Assembly: GCF_001625215.2 (NCBI RefSeq)
Contig: NC_030387.2
Coordinates: 32,263,606-32,327,605 of the forward strand
Direction of reading: 5' to 3'
Length of the DNA: 64,000 nucleotides
DNA from: Daucus carota subsp. sativus
Lineage: Eukaryota > Streptophyta > Magnoliopsida > Apiales > Apiaceae
How positions within the stretch are numbered: the first letter of the stretch is position 1; every line of letters begins with the position of its first letter. A model generated the notes under the pieces. The model ran no database searches. It worked only from the letters and a program-made list of their open reading frames with translations, and was not told the DNA's origin. This document shows, one piece after another, positions 50,789 through 63,599 of the stretch. The position numbers were made by a program, and so were the translations under genes.

Positions 50789-52270
50789 TCAGGAACACTC
50801 ATCACAGACATAGCTGCTCAGCTGCCTTGCCCGAGCAGTTGTCATTTTGACGCAAGCTGGATGGTACCTACAAATAGCGTGTACAACATCTAAGATGCCT
50901 ATAAATATATAAGTCCACTTATACCGTAAAATAGACTATGGTAAGGCTCCATCTTGAAACTTTCTATTAAAAAGGAAATTGCAGCTCTAGCATATGAAAT
51001 TTGTCTCAAATAACTATTAATAAAAAGATAATGCATATAAAAACTAACTAAAATTAACATATATAGCAAAATTAACGGTCATACCAGTCTTGGCATTCGT
51101 CGCACTGTATCATTAGGGTGTCAGGATTGTACGGCATTTCACACTTGCAGAACCTTCAGTTTAGAATATGCAAAAACGTTGTGAACCAATTTAACCAAAA
51201 TAAGGGATATATTAACCAGGAAGAGTCATAAAATTCTCACACTGCAACACGATCGTTGTAAATTCTCCAGAGGAAGCTTGGTACTCAAGCGAGAGTAGTA
51301 ATCCTCAACAGCAACTTCTTCAAGCTCGCAATAAGCCTTAAACGAGTGCACAATACACTTCCCTATAATGGTATTGGCACTTTGGAAATCATAGTGATCA
51401 GAGAGGAACACTTCCTTTTCCCCGTGAAACTGTCTTCTGCCACCAATAGCCTCCTCAGGCCTATAATACCATCTTACTTCGACAGTAGTTTCACCTTTGT
51501 TGTTAGCTTCTAATTTCTCCACGCGAGCAACATAGGGTGGCTTATTAGGCTCACAAGGTTGCATAAGCACGCAATCCCCAGCTACATAACATCAAGAATT
51601 TCATCGATATAAGAAACAATACACTTCCTCTCCTCGAGGCCAACATGTATATTGACATACACTTTTCAACGGCAAAAATTTGACCTCAATAACTTTACAA
51701 TGACAAAATTTATGCTTATAAAACAAGAAAGGGTTTTTTGGTTTGAAGCTAGTGTGCTCAAATATTAGTACTGTCTTAAAGGACAAATAAATAAAATCAT
51801 ACACATCACGTACTCCCTTCAATTAAGAGTTTCACAGAAAGAGAACTTAATTAATTTGCACTTATATATACCAACAAAAAATTTGATAAAAAGAAATCTA
51901 TGTGTTAAAATTCTTATTAGAATTTAAAACAAAAAAAAATCATTATGGTAAAGAGGACTTGCTGCCCAAATATAAACTACAAAGGTGATGTATCATGTAT
52001 GCATATTGGACTACATCAACACAAACCATGATGAATCAAAAATCAAATTATAGCACACATCGTATCTAATGTTTCGGGGGGGAGGGGGAGGATGAGCGGA
52101 GAGAAAAATGGAGAGAAGGAGAGGGAAAGAGGGATGAGGGTGAGAAAATGAAAGGGAGAGATGGGTGAAGGGAGAGGAGGGGAAATAGAGAGATCACCTT
52201 TGATAACTTGGTTGCTTCCTCTAACAGGGTAAGAAATGGAGTTTTGGTTGACATCTTTTGTCTTTGCCAT
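50789..52270 (-). CDS. EBS: EBS-like BAH-PHD gene, copy 10 (two one-base losses)
   Basis: Exons (minus): 52198-52270, 51241-51581, 51085-51153, 50789-50867. Exon 2 lacks two bases near its 3' end (GATCGTTG for GATCCGTTG, CTCAAGCG for CTCAAAGCG), which shifts the frame after YYSR. It shares the intron variant GGGTGAAGG and the upstream variant GGTGGGATTTG with copy 11, so these two are nearest relatives. Confidence 0.8.
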
Positions 52271-53730
52271 TGAAAGTTAAACCTTTCTAATCAAAATCAC
52301 CAAATTTGTTAGGAAACGTTGTTAAGAGTGAAGAGGTAGTTTAGTATACCGGGGAGAAGTGTGCTCATTCTTGATATAATTTATAATTTCTAATCTTACT
52401 GGTGTATTCAATTCAAATCTATTAAAAATCTTTTGATTATTGTAATCCAGATGTATTAAATTCGTATTGAAATAATGTTATTCTTCGATGCTGATTTTAA
52501 TTCATCTTCAGGTATTTAATCAAGATTTGCAAAGATGCTTAAAGATATGATGATATTTATAAGATATTATATGAAATCTATTAAATTGTTCTCTTGTTCA
52601 AGACTCTTTGATTTTTTGAAATTTATAAATGATAAATTCTTAGGGTGGGATTTGTTAATTTATTATGTATATTTGGTAATCTCTACTCAATATGTAGGAT
52701 TAAAAACATGAATTATCGAAGATTTTATCTTAAGTTCACTACACGCATAAATTTAAAATTTACTGTTACATATTATGATTCATATATCAAAAAAAAGAAC
52801 GACGCAAAGCTCATATATTAACAAATCTTCATTATTATCGATTTGACATATTGAATATAATTTTAGATACTCAGCTTCATAGTCTAAATGAACATTTATA
52901 TTTAGAAAATTAGTATGGAATTACATTTGAGCATAGGATGTCTTGGTTCAGCAAATTCATTTTGTGTTTAACATAAAAGTTGATAAAATTCATTTTAAAG
53001 AATAAACTTGAATCCCAATTATTTCTAACTCATGAAGTTTGATTTCACATAAAATATCTCATTTTCAATGAGCCATGTTCAATCTTGCTCCAATCAATAT
53101 ATATATTTGATCAACAACCATAAAAGATAAACAAGTTAGTAAGAACATCATAGATTTTGAAAAAGAAACTTAAATCCTAATTATTTCTAACCCATGGAGT
53201 GTAGGCATAATACAACTTAACCATAATCTTTATCATATCATAAATTCGAACACCTGCTCATGCACCAGGGAGGGGCTCCTTCTACAATCACATAGACCTG
53301 CAAATATGGGGTTGAGCATTTGAAGGCCACCTACAAAGATAATTAGCATGTTAAGATCATTATAACAATATAAGATTTGTGGCTATTTCTTATTCACTTT
53401 ATACATGTAATTCCCTACAGATGTGATAGTGCTTTGTAATTACAGGAGTTTGAAAAAGGTTCCGTTTGACGACATAAGGATTCTAGGATAGACATTTAGT
53501 GATTTTACTTTCTCTCATTAGTTCAACATACAAAAGATTGTTAAGAACTGATAACACCCGATGACCCTCAAATCGGTGTTAAGAAATGCAAGCAACACTG
53601 AGTTGTGTGAAATGCATAACACTGACTAGATTACACAGAGAAGAAAAGAAAAAGGAGGTACACAAAAGATACAAAAAGAGGTCAAAATGCTTAAGTATAG
53701 TCATATACCTGGCAAGGAGAGTTCTTCAAA

Positions 53731-55216
53731 TCAGGAACACTCATCACAGACATAGCTGCTCAGCTGCCTTGCCCGAGCAGTTGTCATTTGACGCAAGCTG
53801 GATGGTACCTACAAATAGCGTGTACAACATCTAAAATGCCTATAAATATATAAGTCCACTTATACCGTAAAATAGACTATGGTAAGGCTCCATCTTGAAA
53901 CTTTTCTATTAAAAGGAAATTGCAGCTCTAGCATATGAAATTTGTCTCAAATAACTATTAATAAAAAAGATAATGCATATAAAAACTAACTAAAATTAAC
54001 ATATATAGCAAAATTTAACGGTCATACCAGTCTTGGCATTCGTCGCACTGTATCATTAGGGTGTCAGGATTGTACGGCATTTCACACTTGCAGAACCTTC
54101 AGTTTAGAATATGCAAAAACGTTGTGAACCAATTTAACCAAAATAAGGGATATATTAACCAGGAAGAGTCATAAAATTCTCACACTGCAACACGATCCGT
54201 TGTAAATTCTCCAGAGGAAGCTTGGTACTCAAAGCGAGAGTAGTAATCCTCAACAGCAACTTCTTCAAGCTCGCAATAAGCCTTAAACGAGTGCACAATA
54301 CACTTCCCTATAATGGTATTGGCACTTTGGAAATCATAGTGATCAGAGAGGAACACTTCCTTTTCCCCGTGAAACTGTCTTCTGCCACCAATAGCCTCCT
54401 CAGGCCTATAATACCATCTTACTTCGACAGTAGTTTCACCTTTGTTGTTAGCTTCTAATTTCTCCACGCGAGCAACATAGGGTGGCTTATTAGGCTCACA
54501 AGGTTGCATAAGCACGCAATCCCCAGCTACATAACATCAAGAATTTCATCGATATAAGAAACAATACACTTCCTCTCCTCGAGGCCAACATGTATATTGA
54601 CATACACTTTTCAACGGCAAAAATTTGACCTCAATAACTTTACAATGACAAAATTTATGCTTATAAAACAAGAAAGGGTTTTTGGTTTGAAGCTAGTGTG
54701 CTCAAATATTAGTACTGTCTTAAAGGACAAATAAATAAAATCATACACATCACGTACTCCCTTCAATTAAGAGTTTCACAGAAAGAGAACTTAATTAATT
54801 TGCACTTATATATACCAACAAAAAATTTGATAAAAAGAAATCTATGTGTTAAAAATTCTTATTAGAATTTAAAACAAAAAAAAATCATTATGGTAAAGAG
54901 GACTTGCTGCCCAAATATAAACTACAAAGGTGATGTATCATGTATGCATATTGGACTACATCAACACAAACCATGATGAATCAAAAATCAAATTATAGCA
55001 CACATCGTATCTAATGTTTCGGGGGGGAGGGGGAGGATGAGCGGAGAGAAAAAATGGAGAGAAGGAGAGGGAAAGAGGGATGAGGGTGAGAAAATGAAAG
55101 GGAGAGATGGGTGAAGGGAGAGGAGGGGAAATAGAGAGATCACCTTTGATAACTTGGTTGCTTCCTCTAACAGGGTAAGAAATGGAGTTTTGGTTGACAT
55201 CTTTTGTCTTTGCCAT
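53731..55216 (-). CDS. EBS: EBS-like BAH-PHD gene, copy 11 (one-base loss in exon 4)
   Basis: Exons (minus): 55144-55216, 54184-54526, 54028-54096, 53731-53808. Exon 4 lacks one T in the CATTTTGACG run (here CATTTGACG), shifting the frame inside the PHD finger after PACV. Exons 1-3 are open. Variants are shared with copy 10. Confidence 0.8.
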
Positions 55217-56676
55217 TGAAAGTTAAACCTTTCTAATCAAAATCACCAAATTTGTTAGGAAACGTTGTTTAAGAGTGAAGAGGTAGTTAGTATACCGGGG
55301 AGAAGTGTGCTCATTCTTGATATAATTTATAATTCTAATCTTACTGGTGTATTCAATTCAAATCTATTAAAATCTTTTGATTATTGTAATCCAGATGTAT
55401 TAAATTCGTATTGAAATAATGTTATTCTTCGATGCTGATTTTAATTCATCTTCAGGTATTTAATCAAGATTTGCAAAGATGCTTAAAGATATGATGATAT
55501 TTATAAGATATTATATGAAATCTATTAAATTGTTCTCTTGTTCAAGACTCTTTGATTTTTTTGAAATTTATAAAATGATAAATTCTTAGGGTGGGATTTG
55601 TTAATTTATTATGTATATTTGGTAATCTCTACTCAATATGTAGGATTAAAAACATGAATTATCGAAGATTTTATCTTAAGTTCACTACACGCATAAATTT
55701 AAAATTTACTGTTACATATTATGATTCATATATCAAAAAAAAGAACGACGCAAAGCTCATATATTAACAAATCTTCATTATTATCGATTTGACATATTGA
55801 ATATAATTTTAGATACTCAGCTTCATAGTCTAAATGAACATTTATATTTAGAAAATTAGTATGGAATTACATTTGAGCATAGGATGTCTTGGTTCAGCAA
55901 ATTCATTTTGTGTTTAACATAAAAGTTGATAAAATTCATTTTAAAGAATAAACTTGAATCCCAATTATTTCTAACTCATGAAGTTTGATTTCACATAAAA
56001 TATCTCATTTTCAATGAGCCATGTTCAATCTTGCTCCAATCAATATATATATTTGATCAACAACCATAAAAGATAAACAAGTTAGTAAGAACATCATAGA
56101 TTTTGAAAAAGAAACTTAAATCCTAATTATTTCTAACCCATGGAGTGTAGGCATAATACAACTTAACCATAATCTTTATCATATCATAAATTCGAACACC
56201 TGCTCATGCACCAGGGAGGGGCTCCTTCTACAATCACATAGACCTGCAAATATGGGGTTGAGCATTTGAAGGCCACCTACAAAGATAATTAGCATGTTAA
56301 GATCATTATAACAATATAAGATTTGTGGCTATTTCTTATTCACTTTATACATGTAATTCCCTACAGATGTGATAGTGCTTTGTAATTACAGGAGTTTGAA
56401 AAAGGTTCCGTTTGACGACATAAGGATTCTAGGATAGACATTTAGTGATTTTACTTTCTCTCATTAGTTCAACATACAAAAGATTGTTAAGAACTGATAA
56501 CACCCGATGACCCTCAAATCGGTGTTAAGAAATGCAAGCAACACTGAGTTGTGTGAAATGCATAACACTGACTAGATTACACAGAGAAGAAAAGAAAAAG
56601 GAGGTACACAAAAGATACAAAAAGAGGTCAAAATGCTTAAGTATAGTCATATACCTGGCAAGGAGAGTTCTTCAAA

Positions 56677-58157
56677 TCAGGAACACTCATCACAGACATA
56701 GCTGCTCAGCTGCCTTGCCCGAGCAGTTGTCATTTTGACGCAAGCTGGATGGTACCTACAAATAGCGTGTACAACATCTAAAATGCCTATAAATATATAA
56801 GTCCACTTATACCGTAAAATAGACTATGGTAAGGCTCCATCTTGAAACTTTTCTATTAAAAAGGAAATTGCAGCTCTAGCATATGAAATTTGTCTCAAAT
56901 AACTATTAATAAAAAGATAATGCATATAAAAACTAACTAAAATTAACATATATAGCAAAATTTAACGGTCATACCAGTCTTGGCATTCGTCGCACTGTAT
57001 CATTAGGGTGTCAGGATTGTACGGCATTTCACACTTGCAGAACCTTCAGTTTAGAATATGCAAAAACGTTGTGAACCAATTTAACCAAAAATAAGGGATA
57101 TATTAACCAGGAAGAGTCATAAAATTCTCACACTGCAACACGATCCGTTGTAAATTCTCCAGAGGAAGCTTGGTACTCAAAGCGAGAGTAGTAATCCTCA
57201 ACAGCAACTTCTTCAAGCTCGCAATAAGCCTTAAACGAGTGCACAATACACTTCCCTATAATGGTATTGGCACTTTGGAAATCATAGTGATCAGAGAGGA
57301 ACACTTCCTTTTCCCCGTGAAACTGTCTTCTGCCACCAATAGCCTCCTCAGGCCTATAATACCATCTTACTTCGACAGTAGTTTCACCTTTGTTGTTAGC
57401 TTCTAATTTCTCCACGCGAGCAACATAGGGTGGCTTATTAGGCTCACAAGGTTGCATAAGCACGCAATCCCCAGCTACATAACATCAAGAATTTCATCGA
57501 TATAAGAAACAATACACTTCCTCTCCTCGAGGCCAACATGTATATTGACATACACTTTTCAACGGCAAAAATTTGACCTCAATAACTTTACAATGACAAA
57601 ATTTATGCTTATAAAACAAGAAAGGGTTTTTGGTTTGAAGCTAGTGTGCTCAAATATTAGTACTGTCTTAAAGGACAAATAAATAAAATCATACACATCA
57701 CGTACTCCCTTCAATTAAGAGTTTCACAGAACTTAATTAATTTGCACTTATATATACCAACAAAAAATTTGATAAAAAGAAATCTATGTGTTAAAAATTC
57801 TTATTAGAATTTAAAACAAAAAAAAATCATTATGGTAAAGAGGACTTGCTGCCCAAATATAAACTACAAAGGTGATGTATCATGTATGCATATTGGACTA
57901 CATCAACACAAACCATGATGAATCAAAAATCAAATTATAGCACACATCGTATCTAATGTTTCGGGGGGGAGGGGGAGGATGAGCGGAGAGAAAAATGGAG
58001 AGAAGGAGAGGGAAAGAGGGATGAGGGTGAGAAAATGAAAGGGAGAGATGGATGAAGGGAGAGGAGGGGAAATAGAGAGATCACCTTTGATAACTTGGTT
58101 GCTTCCTCTAACAGGGTAAGAAATGGAGTTTTGGTTGACATCTTTTGTCTTTGCCAT
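56677..58157 (-). CDS. EBS: EBS-like BAH-PHD histone reader, copy 12
   Basis: Exons (minus): 58085-58157, 57132-57474, 56975-57043, 56677-56755. Open throughout with the same predicted protein as copy 3. Intron 1 has a 7-bp deletion (CACAGAACTTAATT where the others read CACAGAAAAGAGAACTTAATT), a useful marker for this unit. Confidence 0.9.
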
Positions 58158-59620
58158 TGAAAGTTAAACCTTTCTAATCAAAATCACCAAATTTGTTAGG
58201 AAACGTTGTTTAAGAGTGAAGAGGTAGTTTAGTATACCGGGGAGAAGTGTGCTCATTCTTGATATAATTTATAATTTCTAATCTTACTGGTGTATTCAAT
58301 TCAAATCTATTAAAAATCTTTTGATTATTGTAATCCAGATGTATTAAATTCGTATTGAAATAATGTTATTCTTCGATGCTGATTTTAATTCATCTTCAGG
58401 TATTTAATCAAGATTTGCAAAGATGCTTAAAGATATGATGATATTTATAAGATATTATATGAAATCTATTAAATTGTTCTCTTGTTCAAGACTCTTTGAT
58501 TTTTTTGAAATTTATAAAATGATAAATTCTTAGGGTGAGATTTGTTAATTTATTATGTATATTTGGTAATCTCTACTCAATATGTAGGATTAAAAACATG
58601 AATTATCGAAGATTTTATCTTAAGTTCACTACACGCATAAATTTAAAATTTACTGTTACATATTATGATTCATATATCAAAAAAAAGAACGACGCAAAGC
58701 TCATATATTAACAAATCTTCATTATTATCGATTTGACATATTGAATATAATTTTAGATACTCAGCTTCATAGTCTAAATGAACATTTATATTTAGAAAAT
58801 TAGTATGGAATTACATTTGAGCATAGGATGTCTTGGTTCAGCAAATTCATTTTGTGTTTAACATAAAAGTTGATAAAATTCATTTTAAAGAATAAACTTG
58901 AATCCCAATTATTTCTAACTCATGAAGTTTGATTTCACATAAAATATCTCATTTTCAATGAGCCATGTTCAATCTTGCTCCAATCAATATATATATTTGA
59001 TCAACAACCATAAAAGATAAACAAGTTAGTAAGAACATCATAGATTTTGAAAAAGAAACTTAAATCCTAATTATTTCTAACCCATGGAGTGTAGGCATAA
59101 TACAACTTAACCATAATCTTTATCATATCATAAATTCGAACACCTGCTCATGCACCAGGGAGGGGCTCCTTCTACAATCACATAGACCTGCAAATATGGG
59201 GTTGAGCATTTGAAGGCCACCTACAAAGATAATTAGCATGTTAAGATCATTATAACAATATAAGATTTGTGGCTATTTCTTATTCACTTTATACATGTAA
59301 TTCCCTACAGATGTGATAGTGCTTTGTAATTACAGGAGTTTGAAAAAGGTTCCGTTTGACGACATAAGGATTCTAGGATAGACATTTAGTGATTTTACTT
59401 TCTCTCATTAGTTCAACATACAAAAGATTGTTAAGAACTGATAACACCCGATGACCCTCAAATCGGTGTTAAGAAATGCAAGCAACACTGAGTTGTGTGA
59501 AATGCATAACACTGACTAGATTACACAGAGAAGAAAAGAAAAAGGAGGTACACAAAAGATACAAAAAGAGGTCAAAATGCTTAAGTATAGTCATATACCT
59601 GGCAAGGAGAGTTCTTCAAA

Positions 59621-61338
59621 TCAGGAACACTCATCACAGACATAGCTGCTCAGCTGCCTTGCCCGAGCAGTTGTCATTTTGACGCAAGCTGGATGGTACC
59701 TACAAATAGCGTGTACAACATCTAAAATGCCTATAAATATATAAGTCCACTTATACCGTAAAATAGACTATGGTAAGGCTCCATCTTGAAACTTTTCTAT
59801 TAAAAAGGAAATTGCAGCTCTAGCATATGAAATTTGTCTCAAATAACTATTAATAAAAAAGATAATGCATATAAAAACTAACTAAAATTAACATATATAG
59901 CAAAATTTAACGGTCATACCAGTCTTGGCATTCGTCGCACTGTATCATTAGGGTGTCAGGATTGTACGGCATTTCACACTTGCAGAACCTTCAGTTTAGA
60001 ATATGCAAAAACGTTGTGAACCAATTTAACCAAAAATAAGGGATATATTAACCAGGAAGAGTCATAAAATTCTCACACTGCAACACGATCCGTTGTAAAT
60101 TCTCCAGAGGAAGCTTGGTACTCAAAGCGAGAGTAGTAATCCTCAACAGCAACTTCTTCAAGCTCGCAATAAGCCTTAAACGAGTGCACAATACACTTCC
60201 CTATAATGGTATTGGCACTTTGGAAATCATAGTGATCAGAGAGGAACACTTCCTTTTCCCCGTGAAACTGTCTTCTGCCACCAATAGCCTCCTCAGGCCT
60301 ATAATACCATCTTACTTCGACAGTAGTTTCACCTTTGTTGTTAGCTTCTAATTTCTCCACGCGAGCAACATAGGGTGGCTTATTAGGCTCACAAGGTTGC
60401 ATAAGCACGCAATCCCCAGCTACATAACATCAAGAATTTCATCGATATAAGAAACAATACACTTCCTCTCCTCGAGGCCAACATGTATATTGACATACAC
60501 TTTTCAACGGCAAAAATTTGACCTCAATAACTTTACAATGACAAAATTTATGCTTATAAAACAAGAAAGGGTTTTTGGTTTGAAGCTAGTGTGCTCAAAT
60601 ATTAGTACTGTCTTAAAGGACAAATAAATAAAATCATACACATCACGTACTCCCTTCAATTAAGAGTTTCACAGAAAAGAGAACTTAATTAATTTGCACT
60701 TATATATACCAACAAAAAATTTGATAAAAAGAAATCTATGTGTTAAAAATTCTTATTAGAATTTAAAACAAAAAAAAATCATTATGGTAAAGAGGACTTG
60801 CTGCCCAAATATAAACTACAAAGGTGATGTATCATGTATGCATATTGGACTACATCAACACAAACCATGATGAATCAAAAATCAAATTATAGCACACATC
60901 GTATCTAATGTTTCGGGGGGGAGGGGGAGGATGAGCGGAGAGAAAAATGGAGAGAAGGAGAGGGAAAGAGGGATGAGGGTGAGAAAATGAAAGGGAGAGA
61001 TGGATGAAGGGAGAGGAGGGGAAATAGAGAGATCACCTTTGAAACTACAAAGGTGATGTATCATGTATGCATATTGGACTACATCAACACAAACCATGAT
61101 GAATCAAAAATCAAATTATAGCACACATCGTATCTAATGTTTCGGGGGGGAGGGGGAGGATGAGCGGAGAGAAAAATGGAGAGAAGGAGAGGGAAAGAGG
61201 GATGAGGGTGAGAAAATGAAAGGGAGAGATGGGTGAAGGGAGAGGAGGGGAAATAGAGAGATCACCTTTGATAACTTGGTTGCTTCCTCTAACAGGGTAA
61301 GAAATGGAGTTTTGGTTGACATCTTTTGTCTTTGCCAT
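59621..61338 (-). CDS. EBS: EBS-like BAH-PHD histone reader, copy 13 (duplicated tract in intron 1)
   Basis: Exons (minus): 61266-61338, 60077-60419, 59920-59988, 59621-59699. The coding sequence is open and matches copy 3. Intron 1 is about 230 bp longer than usual because the end of exon 1, its donor and the GA-rich tract are repeated (about 60813-61042 and 61043-61272). The inner copy keeps an AAAG-GTGATC donor, so a second 5' splice site lies inside the intron. Use of the inner donor would require different upstream exon sequence, so the outer one is expected. Confidence 0.88.
60813..61272. repeat. 230-bp tandem duplication in copy 13
   Basis: The block from AACTACAAAGGTGATGTATC to GATCACCTTTGA occurs twice in a row (about 60813-61042 and 61043-61272). 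The left block carries GGATGAAGG and the right block GGGTGAAGG, two variants that otherwise mark different units of the array. Confidence 0.9.
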
Positions 61339-62801
61339 TGAAAGTTAAACCTTTCTAATCAAAATCACCAAATTTGTTAGGAAACGTTGTTTAAGAGTGA
61401 AGAGGTAGTTTAGTATACCGGGGAGAAGTGTGCTCATTCTTGATATAATTTATAATTTCTAATCTTACTGGTGTATTCAATTCAAATCTATTAAAAATCT
61501 TTTGATTATTGTAATCCAGATGTATTAAATTCGTATTGAAATAATGTTATTCTTCGATGCTGATTTTAATTCATCTTCAGGTATTTAATCAAGATTTGCA
61601 AAGATGCTTAAAGATATGATGATATTTATAAGATATTATATGAAATCTATTAAATTGTTCTCTTGTTCAAGACTCTTTGATTTTTTTGAAATTTATAAAA
61701 TGATAAATTCTTAGGGTGAGATTTGTTAATTTATTATGTATATTTGGTAATCTCTACTCAATATGTAGGATTAAAAACATGAATTATCGAAGATTTTATC
61801 TTAAGTTCACTACACGCATAAATTTAAAATTTACTGTTACATATTATGATTCATATATCAAAAAAAAGAACGACGCAAAGCTCATATATTAACAAATCTT
61901 CATTATTATCGATTTGACATATTGAATATAATTTTAGATACTCAGCTTCATAGTCTAAATGAACATTTATATTTAGAAAATTAGTATGGAATTACATTTG
62001 AGCATAGGATGTCTTGGTTCAGCAAATTCATTTTGTGTTTAACATAAAAGTTGATAAAATTCATTTTAAAGAATAAACTTGAATCCCAATTATTTCTAAC
62101 TCATGAAGTTTGATTTCACATAAAATATCTCATTTTCAATGAGCCATGTTCAATCTTGCTCCAATCAATATATATATTTGATCAACAACCATAAAAGATA
62201 AACAAGTTAGTAAGAACATCATAGATTTTGAAAAAGAAACTTAAATCCTAATTATTTCTAACCCATGGAGTGTAGGCATAATACAACTTAACCATAATCT
62301 TTATCATATCATAAATTCGAACACCTGCTCATGCACCAGGGAGGGGCTCCTTCTACAATCACATAGACCTGCAAATATGGGGTTGAGCATTTGAAGGCCA
62401 CCTACAAAGATAATTAGCATGTTAAGATCATTATAACAATATAAGATTTGTGGCTATTTCTTATTCACTTTATACATGTAATTCCCTACAGATGTGATAG
62501 TGCTTTGTAATTACAGGAGTTTGAAAAAGGTTCCGTTTGACGACATAAGGATTCTAGGATAGACATTTAGTGATTTTACTTTCTCTCATTAGTTCAACAT
62601 ACAAAAGATTGTTAAGAACTGATAACACCCGATGACCCTCAAATCGGTGTTAAGAAATGCAAGCAACACTGAGTTGTGTGAAATGCATAACACTGACTAG
62701 ATTACACAGAGAAGAAAAGAAAAAGGAGGTACACAAAAGATACAAAAAGAGGTCAAAATGCTTAAGTATAGTCATATACCTGGCAAGGAGAGTTCTTCAA
62801 A

Positions 62802-63599
62802 TCAGGAACACTCATCACAGACATAGCTGCTCAGCTGCCTTGCCCGAGCAGTTGTCATTTTGACGCAAGCTGGATGGTACCTACAAATAGCGTGTACAAC
62901 ATCTAAAATGCCTATAAATATATAAGTCCACTTATACCGTAAAATAGACTATGGTAAGGCTCCATCTTGAAACTTTTCTATTAAAAGGAAATTGCAGCTC
63001 TAGCATATGAAATTTGTCTCAAATAACTATTAATAAAAAAGATAATGCATATAAAAACTAACTAAAATTAACATATATAGCAAAATTTAACGGTCATACC
63101 AGTCTTGGCATTCGTCGCACTGTATCATTAGGGTGTCAGGATTGTACGGCATTTCACACTTGCAGAACCTTCAGTTTAGAATATGCAAAAACGTTGTGAA
63201 CCAATTTAACCAAAAATAAGGGATATATTAACCAGGAAGAGTCATAAAATTCTCACACTGCAACACGATCCGTTGTAAATTCTCCAGAGGAAGCTTGGTA
63301 CTCAAAGCGAGAGTAGTAATCCTCAACAGCAACTTCTTCAAGCTCGCAATAAGCCTTAAACGAGTGCACAATACACTTCCCTATAATGGTATTGGCACTT
63401 TGGAAATCATAGTGATCAGAGAGGAACACTTCCTTTTCCCCGTGAAACTGTCTTCTGCCACCAATAGCCTCCTCAGGCCTATAATACCATCTTACTTCGA
63501 CAGTAGTTTCACCTTTGTTGTTAGCTTCTAATTTCTCCACGCGAGCAACATAGGGTGGCTTATTAGGCTCACAAGGTTGCATAAGCACGCAATCCCCAG
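62802..63599 (-). CDS. EBS: EBS-like BAH-PHD gene, copy 14 (5' end beyond the window)
   Basis: Exons 4 (62802-62880), 3 (63100-63168) and 2 (63257-63599) are present and open. Exon 1 would be expected at about 64217-64289, outside the window. The unit continues unbroken to base 64000, so the array extends further right. Confidence 0.88.
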
